From NCBI GenBank assembly GCA_945833925.1, contig CAMAFX010000024.1:1-32170 (forward strand): a stretch of DNA of 32,170 bases, given 5' to 3'. The notes beneath the pieces are model-generated. The model made no database searches, was not told the DNA's origin, and saw only the letters and a program-made list of their open reading frames with translations. This document shows positions 8,081 to 15,788 of the stretch, piece by piece (within the stretch, counting starts at the first letter, position 1; each line of letters opens with the position of its first letter). The translations under genes and the position numbers were made by a program. This DNA comes from an uncultured Prevotellaceae bacterium (GTDB lineage Bacteria; Bacteroidota; Bacteroidia; Bacteroidales; Bacteroidaceae).

Positions 8081-9556
8081 TTAAAATCTATCCAGCACCC
8101 TCTTTATGAGTGGGTCATAACCGTATGGGTCGCTATGACGCTGCAGGACATTGCTGGTGTCGGGATAGAGGGTATAGTAATCGAGGAATACCGGAATGGG
8201 TGGTTTGTAGTAATAAGAAGACATGTATTTCTCGGGCTCGGTATTCTCCATATACTTTCTTCCGGCAGCAGAGAGTGGCTCCTTGTCGATGGCTATCCTT
8301 ATCTTGTCAATGAGCAGATCTGAAGGGTTGCCCATAAGGAACAGAGCGAGTTCAAGCGGTTTCTCGACGCGCACACATCCATGGCTGACTGTTCTTCTTG
8401 TCCTTTTAAAGGCGCCGGGCGAATTGGTGTCATGCAGATAAACAGAATACTTGTTTGGGAAACGGAAGACAAGGCGTCCTAGCGAGTTGCCCTCGCCCTT
8501 CTCCTGTCTCAGCGTGTATCTTCCGCTTTTCAATTGATTGGCTGACAAAGTCGTAGGGTCAATCTCTTCCTTTGTCTGCTTGTCTATTGCGATGATGCTG
8601 TTTCGTGCATAGTAAGCGGAGTCTCCCACATGCATCTTCGCAAGTTCGTTCTTGATGATGTTGGTAGGGATGACCCAGTAGGGGTTCAGTTCCAGACGCG
8701 AAATACTGCTTGTCAGCAAAGGGGTCTGGTGGTCGGTTCTGCCACAGCAAACCTTCATCGTAAGGCTCTCGCCCCTGTTCCTGTCGGTTGCTGTAAGCAT
8801 AAACTCGGCGATGTTTACCCAGATGAACCTGTCATATTCGTCTGGTCTATTGTATCTCCATCTGCTACGCTCGAGATTGATGCGGCAGAGCGACACGAGA
8901 GCTGTGTCATTCTTCGCATTGGCATTAGCATACTCCCGGCTGAACAGTGTGTGCAGTGTGCTGTTTGGCTGTATTTCGCTGAGGAATTCGCTGAGGTCGT
9001 CAGCATCCTTGGCGCGCGACATGGCAACGTTGAGAAAAGAGTCAGTTGGAACCTCGCATCTCAAGTCGAAGACGCTGTCGGCAAAGATGGCGTGAGGACG
9101 CGTGTAACCGTATCGCTGTCCATATGCGTATCTCAGATATGCAGTGGTCAGTCGGTACTCCAAACAACCCAGAACCCTGTTGAATTCGTGCTCGTCGCAA
9201 CTGTCGGGCTTCATCTTCCTCAGCAGACGCAGGTCCTCTTCTATTTCGTCAACAAGGAAACTCTCGCGTTTCAATCCTTCTGCCTCGACTTTTCCGAGCC
9301 ATGCAAGAAGTGTGTCTGCACGGTCGTCTATGCCATCCTGGTTCACCCAGCAGGTCGTAGTCAGGTGTTCCGAGAAAAGCGGGGCACTGAACTTGTCAGC
9401 ATACATCCACCCCTTTTCTATATTCTGAAGACTGTCGATGGTGTGGTTGACTGTTTGTAGGTCATACGGATACGACACATCGGACAAACCAACCCTATTG
9501 CATCCATATAAGAGTGTCAAGAACAAATATATAAATGCAAGGGAGAGTTGTCGCAT
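8081..9556 (-). CDS. L,D-transpeptidase (YcbB-like), lipoprotein
   Basis: This enzyme is expected to form 3-3 cross-links in peptidoglycan, or to attach proteins to it, with a cysteine nucleophile. The 491-residue product has an N-terminal lipoprotein signal ending in LLYGC (Cys19), so it is probably membrane anchored. A large helical scaffold follows. The YkuD catalytic domain holds His375 and SHGCVRV, with catalytic Cys394, the complete L,D-transpeptidase signature. Overall size and order resemble YcbB (LdtD). I chose the ATG at 9556 over the TTG two codons upstream. It sits 41 bases after a small secreted-protein gene and 57 bases before an ECF sigma factor, all leftward. This suggests that it is co-transcribed with an envelope-stress regulator. 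Confidence 0.9.
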   Translation of the reverse strand: MRQLSLAFIYLFLTLLYGCNRVGLSDVSYPYDLQTVNHTIDSLQNIEKGWMYADKFSAPLFSEHLTTTCWVNQDGIDDRADTLLAWLGKVEAEGLKRESFLVDEIEEDLRLLRKMKPDSCDEHEFNRVLGCLEYRLTTAYLRYAYGQRYGYTRPHAIFADSVFDLRCEVPTDSFLNVAMSRAKDADDLSEFLSEIQPNSTLHTLFSREYANANAKNDTALVSLCRINLERSRWRYNRPDEYDRFIWVNIAEFMLTATDRNRGESLTMKVCCGRTDHQTPLLTSSISRLELNPYWVIPTNIIKNELAKMHVGDSAYYARNSIIAIDKQTKEEIDPTTLSANQLKSGRYTLRQEKGEGNSLGRLVFRFPNKYSVYLHDTNSPGAFKRTRRTVSHGCVRVEKPLELALFLMGNPSDLLIDKIRIAIDKEPLSAAGRKYMENTEPEKYMSSYYYKPPIPVFLDYYTLYPDTSNVLQRHSDPYGYDPLIKRVLDRF

Positions 9557-9597
9557 TATCAAGAAACGATGAATTAGATGTCTGGTGTTGTGTGTGG

Positions 9598-9900
9598 TTA
9601 TCGGATGGCAATCTTGCGTGTTGCTATACTACCTATTTTAATAATGTAGCATCCCTTGGAGAGGGTGATTACTTTCTCGGCACTATCAATCTGAACAGTG
9701 CTAATCTTGACACCAGCAATGTTGAATATCTCAACCGTTTCGCCGTTGGCACCGGAAATATGAACCTTGTTTCCTATAACAGCGATGCTGATAGTGGATG
9801 TCTCAGACTCTGGACCCTCAATCAGTTCCTCTGCCATCAGACTGACGGGAGAAGTTGCCAGGAATGCACAGAGTGCCAATATGTAGAATTTCTTGTTCAT
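9598..9900 (-). CDS. Small secreted protein, mostly a C-terminal sorting-like domain
   Basis: This 100-residue protein consists of a signal peptide (about 1-23, ending SLMA), a short acidic linker and one beta-rich domain. The domain has GETVEIFNIAGVKI followed by a CYII segment and a basic end, RKIAIR. This pattern resembles the type IX secretion C-terminal domain, which normally sits behind a large cargo protein. Here there is no cargo, so it may be a remnant, a small surface protein, or a different beta-sandwich. It is the first gene of the leftward run leading to the L,D-transpeptidase and sigma factor, and it has a textbook Bacteroidetes promoter directly upstream. Confidence 0.75.
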   Translation of the reverse strand: MNKKFYILALCAFLATSPVSLMAEELIEGPESETSTISIAVIGNKVHISGANGETVEIFNIAGVKISTVQIDSAEKVITLSKGCYIIKIGSIATRKIAIR

Positions 9901-9926
9901 ATTCGGTTTCCGACTAAAATCTATTA

Positions 9927-9957
9927 CAAAAATACACTTTTTTGTTCAACCCTCAAA
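9927..9957 (-). promoter_or_regulatory. Promoter for the secreted protein / L,D-transpeptidase / sigma run
   Basis: On the minus strand TTTG (9954-9957) is followed after 19 bases by TATTTTTG (9927-9934). This is a perfect match to the Bacteroidetes -33/-7 consensus. The -7 box ends 26 bases before the start codon at 9900. It would drive the small secreted protein and possibly all five leftward genes. Confidence 0.8.
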
Positions 9958-9978
9958 ATTTTATTGTGTAAAAGTGCA

Positions 9979-9996
9979 ACTTTTTTCAAAAAAAGT
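9979..9996. other. A/T-rich hairpin between rnz and the secreted-protein gene
   Basis: ACTTTTT (9979-9985) pairs with AAAAAGT (9990-9996) across a 4-base loop, and a T-run follows on the plus strand. It lies about 90 bases past the end of rnz and could contribute to termination. The orientation of its T-run does not fit rnz well. Confidence 0.35.
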
Positions 9997-10085
9997 GCTT
10001 TTTTCATGCCTTACTCATAACGAAGTCAGTATTAGCCGAATAGTAAGTGTGGAAGAAGGTCTGCAGTAAAGTGCAATTCTGCGGT

Positions 10086-11018
10086 CTACTTTTTGACAAC
10101 GGTGTCGAAGTCGAGGATTAAGCCTTCCTCTGAGGCTATCGTGTCCAGAAACACCTCCCTTGCCTCACCGAGATGCGATTCGATGTCCTTTATTCTTCCC
10201 GAATAGTGACCTATGACAAGTTTCTTCACCTTTGCCTTTTGCGCAATCATGGCAGCCTGTCTGGCTGTGGAGTGGCACGTCTGTTTCGCCCTTACCTCGA
10301 ATTCGTCACTGAATGTCGCTTCGTGGTACAACACGTCACAGCCCTCTATCATCCTGGCAATGGAAGGTGTGTAGAGAGTGTCCGAACAATATGCATAACT
10401 TCTTGGTTTGTCTGCCGGACGTGTCAACCTGCTGTTTGGAATGACTTCTCCGTCTTCGGTAGTCCAGTCCATTCCTGCCTTGATATTGTTTGCCTGACTG
10501 ACTGGTATGTTATAGCACTCCAGCATTTCCGGACGTATGTGGGGCAGGGTAGGCTTCTCCTTAAACAGATAGCCCGAACACGGCATCCTGTGCCTTAGTG
10601 GGATGCTCCAAACCTCGACGCTCCTGTCCTCGTGAACAAGTTGGTTTGCAGTGCAGTCCACTTTATGAAAGATCACGTTGTATCCCATTTCGTGGCAGAA
10701 CAAGTTCAATGTGCAGTCAATGAACGGCTTCAGGTCGGCGGGTGCGTGAATGTGCAGGTCGGCGGTTCTGCCTAAAAGTCCCATGGTCGAAATCAATCCG
10801 GGCAGTCCAAAACAATGGTCGCCATGGCTGTGCGTGATGAAGATGTGGCTGAGTCTTGTCATGCCAAGTCCCATTCTGTTCCACTGCATCTGCGCCCCCT
10901 CCCCACAGTCAATCATGAAGAGTTTGCCTCTTGCCTCGAGAAGCTGGCAACTGGGCAGGTGACCGTTGGCGGGTTTTGCTGAGCCGCATCCTAAGATGTA
11001 TATTTTCATTGGTTCCAT
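10086..11018 (-). CDS. rnz: Ribonuclease Z (tRNA 3' processing endonuclease)
   Basis: RNase Z is a zinc metallo-beta-lactamase that removes the 3' trailer of tRNA precursors. The 310-residue protein is the short form. The family start, ILGCGSA (8-14), and the metal motif HSHGDH (63-68) are intact. Further conserved blocks are FMIDCGEGAQMQ, GLPGLISTMGLLGR, YHEATF and GHYSGR, which supply the remaining metal ligands and the terminal motif. The N-terminus at 11018 gives the same spacing to ILGCG that I recall for Bacteroides homologues; the ATG three codons later is a weaker alternative. It lies 125 bases downstream of rpsA on the same strand, separated by a strong stem-loop, so it may be partly uncoupled from it. 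Confidence 0.95.
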   Translation of the reverse strand: MEPMKIYILGCGSAKPANGHLPSCQLLEARGKLFMIDCGEGAQMQWNRMGLGMTRLSHIFITHSHGDHCFGLPGLISTMGLLGRTADLHIHAPADLKPFIDCTLNLFCHEMGYNVIFHKVDCTANQLVHEDRSVEVWSIPLRHRMPCSGYLFKEKPTLPHIRPEMLECYNIPVSQANNIKAGMDWTTEDGEVIPNSRLTRPADKPRSYAYCSDTLYTPSIARMIEGCDVLYHEATFSDEFEVRAKQTCHSTARQAAMIAQKAKVKKLVIGHYSGRIKDIESHLGEAREVFLDTIASEEGLILDFDTVVKK

Positions 11019-11055
11019 GGTTCTGTTCGTTTACGAAGGGTTCTATGTGTTTACA

Positions 11056-11086
11056 AATAAGGGTAGCCTGAAAGACTACCCTTATT
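11056..11086 (-). terminator. Stem-loop terminator downstream of rpsA
   Basis: AATAAGGGTAG (11056-11066) and CTACCCTTATT (11076-11086) form a perfect 11-bp stem with a 9-base loop, 58 bases after the rpsA stop. The T-tract on the minus strand is short, so termination may be incomplete and let some transcript reach rnz. Confidence 0.7.
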
Positions 11087-11143
11087 GAATTGTTATATTG
11101 CCTCAACAAATGAGGTCTTGTCATTTTTTGGATTAGTGGACAA

Positions 11144-12937
11144 TTACTCGCCCTGCTCCATCTTAGCCTTCAATGCTGCAAGAGCATCGATGTCACCAAG
11201 AGTTGTGCTTGCAGTTACGTTGTTAACTGCAGGAGCCTCCTCCTTGTGCTCTGAGCGACGACGTGGAGCTGCTGCCTTCTTCTCGGCACGAGCCTCAGCA
11301 CGCTGAACATCTTCGAAGATGCGGCTGTGAGAAAGGATGATGCGCTTGCTGTCCTTGTTGAACTCGATAACCTTGAACTCGAGCTTCTCGCCCTGCTGAG
11401 CCTGAGTGCCATCCTCCTTAACGAGGTGCTTTGGTGTAGCGAAACCTTCAACACCATACTCGAGCTGAACAACTGCGCCCTTATCCATCATCTCAGTGAT
11501 AGTACCCTCGTGGATGCTGCCCTGAGTAAATACTGTCTCGAATACGTCCCAAGGATTCTCCTCGAGCTGCTTGTGGCCGAGAGAAAGGCGACGGTTCTGA
11601 GTATCAATCTCGAGAACAACAACCTCGATCTCTGCACCTACCTGTGTGAACTCACTTGGGTGCTTAACCTTCTTGGTCCAGCTGAGGTCGCTGATGTGAA
11701 TCAAGCCGTCAACACCCTCCTCGATCTCAACAAATACACCGAAGTTGGTGAAGTTGCGAACCTTTGCGGTGTGCTTGCTGCCAACAGGATACTTAGCGTC
11801 GATGTTCTCCCATGGATCGTCCTTGAGCTGCTTGATACCGAGAGACATCTTGCGCTCGTCGCGGTCGAGTGTAAGGATAACTGCCTCTACCTCGTCGCCA
11901 ACCTTCATGAAGTCCTGAGCGCTGCGCAGGTGCTGGCTCCAGCTCATCTCGCTAACGTGGATAAGACCCTCTACGCCAGGAGCAATCTCGATGAATGCAC
12001 CATAATCAGCCATAACGACTACCTTGCCCTTAACGTGGTCACCAACCTTCAACTCGCTGTCGAGAGCATCCCATGGATGAGGAGTAAGCTGCTTCAGACC
12101 GAGAGCGATACGCTTCTTCTCGTTGTCGAAGTCGAGAATAACGACGTTGATCTTCTGGTCGAGCTCAACAACCTCCTTAGGATCGCTTACGCGGCCCCAG
12201 CTGAGGTCTGTGATGTGGATAAGACCGTCAACACCACCGAGGTCGATGAATACACCATAAGAAGTGATGTTCTTGACAGTACCCTCGAGTACCTGACCCT
12301 TCTCAAGGCGAGAGATAATCTCCTTCTTCTGTGCCTCGAGTTCAGCCTCGATGAGAGCCTTGTGGCTAACAACAACGTTCTTGAACTCCTGGTTGATCTT
12401 GACGATCTTGAATTCCATTGTCTTGCCAACGAATATATCATAGTCGCGGATAGGCTTAACGTCAATCTGGCTACCTGGCAAGAATGCCTCAATACCAAAT
12501 ACGTCAACAATCATACCACCCTTAGTGCGGCACTTGATGTAACCCTTGATGATCTCATCGCTCTCCATAGCTGCGTTAACGCGGTCCCAGCTACGGCTTG
12601 CACGTGCCTTCTTGTGAGAGAGTACCAACTGACCCTTCTTGTCCTCCTGGTTCTCGATGTATACCTCAACGGTATCACCAACCTTCAGGTCTGGGTTGTA
12701 GCGGAACTCGCTTACAGGAATAATACCGTCACTCTTGAAGCCGATGTTTACTACAACCTCGCGCTTGTTAATAGAGATAACGGTTCCGTCAACTACCTCA
12801 AAATCGTTGACTTTGTTAAGGGTGCCATCATAAGCAGCCTCCTGAGCCTCGTGGCTCACCTCTGTGTTTGCAGAGCCATTGGCAAATGCTTCCCAATCGA
12901 AGTCTGCCAAAGGTGCGACATTTTTGTAATCTGCCAT
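11144..12937 (-). CDS. rpsA: 30S ribosomal protein S1
   Basis: S1 binds mRNA on the 30S subunit and helps translation initiation, which matters in Bacteroidetes because most genes lack Shine-Dalgarno sequences. The 597-residue product has six S1 repeats. The last four are the most regular, for example GTVKNITSYGVFIDLGGVDG, KVVVMADYGAFIEI and KVRNFTNFGVFVEI. The first two are the divergent ribosome-docking repeats. A charged Ala/Arg/Glu-rich tail follows the sixth. The start is taken as the ATG encoding MADYKNVAPL. The frame stays open to a TTG at 13006, but that codon overlaps the -7 box at 13004-13011 and so cannot lie in the message from that promoter. Confidence 0.97.
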   Translation of the reverse strand: MADYKNVAPLADFDWEAFANGSANTEVSHEAQEAAYDGTLNKVNDFEVVDGTVISINKREVVVNIGFKSDGIIPVSEFRYNPDLKVGDTVEVYIENQEDKKGQLVLSHKKARASRSWDRVNAAMESDEIIKGYIKCRTKGGMIVDVFGIEAFLPGSQIDVKPIRDYDIFVGKTMEFKIVKINQEFKNVVVSHKALIEAELEAQKKEIISRLEKGQVLEGTVKNITSYGVFIDLGGVDGLIHITDLSWGRVSDPKEVVELDQKINVVILDFDNEKKRIALGLKQLTPHPWDALDSELKVGDHVKGKVVVMADYGAFIEIAPGVEGLIHVSEMSWSQHLRSAQDFMKVGDEVEAVILTLDRDERKMSLGIKQLKDDPWENIDAKYPVGSKHTAKVRNFTNFGVFVEIEEGVDGLIHISDLSWTKKVKHPSEFTQVGAEIEVVVLEIDTQNRRLSLGHKQLEENPWDVFETVFTQGSIHEGTITEMMDKGAVVQLEYGVEGFATPKHLVKEDGTQAQQGEKLEFKVIEFNKDSKRIILSHSRIFEDVQRAEARAEKKAAAPRRRSEHKEEAPAVNNVTASTTLGDIDALAALKAKMEQGE

Positions 12938-13003
12938 GTTAATAATAGTTTTTTTTAAATAATTAATAGAGTTAGACTTTATGTTGTTTAAAAAATCCGG
13001 GTG

Positions 13004-13011
13004 CAAAGTTA
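13004..13011 (-). promoter_or_regulatory. -7 box for rpsA
   Basis: The minus strand reads TAACTTTG (TAnnTTTG), giving an A/T-rich leader of about 60 bases before the ATG at 12937. No clear TTTG -33 box was found. The long poly-pyrimidine tract at about 13077-13130 lies upstream, on the pfkA side. Confidence 0.55.
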
Positions 13012-13146
13012 CGAATTTCTTGTGAATCTGAGCACTAATTGACTATTTTTTTGCCATTTCTCTATACGATTTTGTATGTTTTTGCTTTTTTTCTTCTTTT
13101 TTTCTTCTTTTTCTTGTCTTTTGTTTTTATATTTCCCATTATTTTG

Positions 13147-13154
13147 TAACTTTG
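13147..13154 (+). promoter_or_regulatory. -7 box for pfkA
   Basis: TAACTTTG matches TAnnTTTG, 79 bases before the pfkA ATG. A TTTG lies 23 bases upstream (13120-13123), slightly further than usual, inside an unusual T/C-rich tract (about 13077-13130). Confidence 0.55.
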
Positions 13155-13232
13155 AAACGGGTAATGTTGCCGAGACAGTAGGTGTAGGCAGTGCCCTATA
13201 TATATATTAATAAGGTATAAGATTTTGATTGT

Positions 13233-14210
13233 ATGGGAAAGGTAAATTGTGTAGGCATACTCACAAGCGGTGGTGATGCTCCCGGCATGAATGCTGCCAT
13301 TCGTGCGGTAACTCGTGCTGCTATAGCAAACGGTTTTCGTGTTATGGGAATCTATCGCGGATACGAAGGTTTGATAAACGATGAGATAAAAGAGTTCTCA
13401 ACGGAGAACGTAAGCAACATCATTCAGCGTGGTGGAACCATCCTCAAGACAGCCCGCTCAAAGGAATTCTGCACTCCGGAAGGAAGGCAGAAGGCTTACG
13501 AAAACATGAAGGCTCGTGGCATTGACGCGCTCATCGTCATCGGCGGTAACGGCTCTCTTAGCGGTGCGAGAATCTTTGCCCAGGAGTTTGACGTGCCCTG
13601 CATCGGCTTGCCTGGAACGATTGACAATGACTTGAACGGTACAGACCTTACAATCGGCTACGACACGACGCTCAACACAATCATGGAATGTGTGGACAAG
13701 ATTCGTGACACCGCTACCAGTCACGAGCGAATCTTCTTTGTCGAGGTTATGGGCCGTGATGCCGGTTTCCTTGCACAGAACAGTGCGATAGCGGCAGGAG
13801 CAGAAGCCGCCATCATACCGGAGGACTCGACAGGTGCCGACCAGTTGGAGCATTTCATCGGCCGTGGCATTCGCAAGAGTAAGAGTTCGTCAATAGTGAT
13901 AGTAAGCGAGAGTCCTAAATGCGGCGCTATGTATTACGCTGACAGAGTGCGAAAGGAATACCCCGAATATGACGTGCGCGTTAGTATCCTTGGACACTTG
14001 CAGCGTGGTGGTTCGCCAAGCGCGGGAGACAGAATCCTTGCCAGCCGACTTGGCGTTGGCGCTATTCAGGCTATCCTCGAAGGACAGCGCAACGTGATGA
14101 TCGGAATAAAGAACGACGAGGTTGTTTATGTTCCATTCTCGAACGCCATCAAGAGTGACAAGCCGGTAAAGAAGGAACTTATTGATGTTCTTGATACGTT
14201 GAGTATCTGA
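13233..14210 (+). CDS. pfkA: 6-phosphofructokinase
   Basis: This enzyme phosphorylates fructose 6-phosphate to fructose 1,6-bisphosphate, the committing step of glycolysis. It has 325 residues, the bacterial PfkA size. It carries [13 protein letters not shown] (12-24), PGTIDND (127-133) with catalytic base Asp131, MGRDAGFLA and [13 protein letters not shown]. The nucleotide-site motif reads GGNGS (104-108). The Gly that marks ATP rather than pyrophosphate users is present (Gly107), but the Asp that precedes it in E. coli (Asp103) is Asn106 here. It may still be ATP-dependent, but the change is at a metal-coordinating position. The gene is alone on its strand, followed by a clear terminator and divergent from rpsA. 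Confidence 0.96.
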   Translation: MGKVNCVGILTSGGDAPGMNAAIRAVTRAAIANGFRVMGIYRGYEGLINDEIKEFSTENVSNIIQRGGTILKTARSKEFCTPEGRQKAYENMKARGIDALIVIGGNGSLSGARIFAQEFDVPCIGLPGTIDNDLNGTDLTIGYDTTLNTIMECVDKIRDTATSHERIFFVEVMGRDAGFLAQNSAIAAGAEAAIIPEDSTGADQLEHFIGRGIRKSKSSSIVIVSESPKCGAMYYADRVRKEYPEYDVRVSILGHLQRGGSPSAGDRILASRLGVGAIQAILEGQRNVMIGIKNDEVVYVPFSNAIKSDKPVKKELIDVLDTLSI

Positions 14211-14270
14211 TGAGCGTTTGAATCATAGCAGTTCATTGTCCTGTTGAAGGACGAGATTTGATTAATCGAA

Positions 14271-14312
14271 AGAAAGCCAAAGGTGTGTACATCCTTGGCT
14301 TTCTTTTTTTTC
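14271..14312 (+). terminator. Rho-independent terminator of pfkA
   Basis: AGAAAGCCAA (14271-14280) pairs with TTGGCTTTCT (14295-14304) and is followed by a run of eight or so T. It is the strongest intrinsic terminator in the window. Confidence 0.9.
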
Positions 14313-14447
14313 GTCAATATTAAGAAGTCACGTCTTGCTCGATGTGATTTTATGGAAAAATAAATCATATTGCAAGGTAAAATACGCGATATTATTACAA
14401 TATGATAGCAAATATAAAAAATTATTTAAAAAATATCACCGAAATTG

Positions 14448-14477
14448 TTTGTGTTTACAAAATAATGTCTAACTTTG
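14448..14477 (+). promoter_or_regulatory. Promoter of the porin-PII-ammonium transporter operon
   Basis: TTTG (14448-14451) and TAACTTTG (14470-14477) are separated by 18 bases, close to the Bacteroidetes spacing. They lie about 135 bases before the chosen start of the beta-barrel gene, leaving a long A/T-rich leader. No sigma-54 site (TGGCAC-N5-TTGC) was seen. The rest of the ~400-base gap 14211-14611 holds the pfkA terminator and A/T-rich sequence only. Confidence 0.7.
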
Positions 14478-14611
14478 CATTGTGATTTACAAAAAGAAAG
14501 TATAATAACTCTTTAACCTATCATTAAGATAGTATTTAAAGCAAAAAGAGTGAATGACGAAAACATAAAAAGGTATACAGACAATAGTTGTATAATTTAA
14601 AATCTAAGGTT

Positions 14612-15361
14612 ATGGTAAGTTTTTGTTTAGGTAAAAAGATGTCTTTACGACCATTGTTGTTATTGTCGCTGTCAGCAATCGCCTGCATGCCCTCTTACGC
14701 TCAGGACAAGGTTGACGCGGAGATCGGCACCGACTTGGTAAGCACCTACGTTTGGCGTGGCCAGAAGTGTGGCGGTGTCAGTGTTCAACCCGTCGCCTCA
14801 CTGTCATGGAAGGGATTGAGTCTCGGCACATGGGGCAGTTTCGCCATAAGTCCGACTTCCAACGGTTCGGATGAGGAAATAGATGTGACATTGAGTTACG
14901 AGACAAAGGGGTTCCATGTAGGCATAACAGATTATTATTTGTTTAACAATGGTTACCCCTTTTTCAAATATGGAGGCTTGGGTTCTTCAAATCACACGTT
15001 CGAGGCAAATGTAGGTTATGACTTCGGATTCCTGTCAGTTAACTGGTTTACCAATTTTGCGGGAGAGGACGGCGTAAACAGCGACGGCAAGAGAGCATAC
15101 AGTTCTTATCTCCAATTGGACGCTCCTTTCAAGTTGGCAAAACTCGACTGGACAGCCACATTGGGTGTAGTTCCCTATAACACAAGTTTCTACGGCAGCG
15201 ATGTTTCAAGTGGTTTCCATATCAACCAGATAGCCCTTAAGGCAGAGTATCCATTTGCATTGAAGCACGTAACTGTTCCCTTGTATGCACAGGTTGTAGC
15301 CAATCCAAGTAGCCAGGCATTGTACTTTATGGTAGGATGCGGCATAAGCATCAACAAGTAG
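14612..15361 (+). CDS. TorF-like putative outer-membrane porin
   Basis: This exported protein of about 249 residues is predicted to be an outer-membrane beta-barrel. The signal peptide ends near PSYAQ. The mature part begins with a DLVSTYVWRGQ segment, typical of the TorF family of putative porins. Alternating hydrophobic and polar strands rich in Gly, Tyr and Trp follow, and the chain ends in GCGISINK. The gene directly precedes glnB and amt (46 and 33 bases apart), so it probably helps pass ammonium or small nitrogen compounds across the outer membrane; this is inferred from context. The start is uncertain: I prefer ATG 14612 (MVSFCLGKK). TTG 14588 and ATG 14639 are in frame, and all give an export signal. 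Confidence 0.75.
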   Translation: MVSFCLGKKMSLRPLLLLSLSAIACMPSYAQDKVDAEIGTDLVSTYVWRGQKCGGVSVQPVASLSWKGLSLGTWGSFAISPTSNGSDEEIDVTLSYETKGFHVGITDYYLFNNGYPFFKYGGLGSSNHTFEANVGYDFGFLSVNWFTNFAGEDGVNSDGKRAYSSYLQLDAPFKLAKLDWTATLGVVPYNTSFYGSDVSSGFHINQIALKAEYPFALKHVTVPLYAQVVANPSSQALYFMVGCGISINK

Positions 15362-15407
15362 TGTGGAGCAGACATTGATAAACAACAAGTTAATAAGTTA
15401 AATAGGT

Positions 15408-15755
15408 ATGAAAAAGATTGAAGCAATTATTCGCAAGACTAAGTTTGAAGAAGTGAAGGATGCCTTGCTTAGTGGAGACATTGACTGGTTCGAGTATCAC
15501 GATGTGCATGGAGTCGGTCATATACGTCAGGAGCGCATCTACAGAGGTGTCAACTACAGTACAGATGTTATCGAGAGAGTTTCTCTCAGCATCGTGTGCC
15601 GCGACGTTTGTGTGGAGAAGACCATCCAGACCATTATGGACGTGGCTCGTACGGGCGAGGTGGGAGACGGACGTATCTTCCTGAGCGATGTTATCGATTG
15701 CTGGAGCATCCGTTCGAACATGCACGGCGATGAAGTGTTGAGGGATAAGAAATGA
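15408..15755 (+). CDS. glnB: PII nitrogen regulatory protein
   Basis: PII proteins are trimers that sense 2-oxoglutarate and ATP/ADP and control ammonium transporters and nitrogen enzymes. The 115-residue sequence starts MKKIEAIIRKTKFEEVKDAL and contains the B-loop TGEVGDGRIF (82-91). The T-loop (about 34-54) reads HGVGHIRQERIYRGVNY: Tyr45 and Tyr50 align with Tyr46 and Tyr51 of E. coli GlnB. The loop looks one residue shorter than in GlnB, and the Gln39 region differs. The C-terminal RIRTGE motif is degenerate (SIRSNMHGDE). The sequence is therefore a divergent PII, which I believe is usual in Bacteroidetes. Placement before amt suggests a GlnK-like role of gating the transporter. Uridylylation at Tyr50 is possible but unproven. 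Confidence 0.9.
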   Translation: MKKIEAIIRKTKFEEVKDALLSGDIDWFEYHDVHGVGHIRQERIYRGVNYSTDVIERVSLSIVCRDVCVEKTIQTIMDVARTGEVGDGRIFLSDVIDCWSIRSNMHGDEVLRDKK

Positions 15756-15788
15756 TGATTTTTTCATAAAGTTTTAAGGTTAAAGGTT

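Noticed and set aside
8630..9460. Long antisense frame inside the L,D-transpeptidase gene (and similar ones opposite the SDR and aldo/keto reductase genes)
   Set aside because: The sense frames have intact catalytic motifs; the antisense frames lack recognisable domains or promoters.
11327..12958. 543-residue open frame antisense to rpsA
   Set aside because: It is a shadow of the S1 coding frame, caused by its codon use; the S1 product is unmistakable and the antisense translation resembles nothing known.
12938..13006. Upstream TTG start for rpsA at 13006
   Set aside because: It overlaps the -7 promoter box (13004-13011) and adds residues unlike S1; the ATG encoding MADYKN is the natural start.
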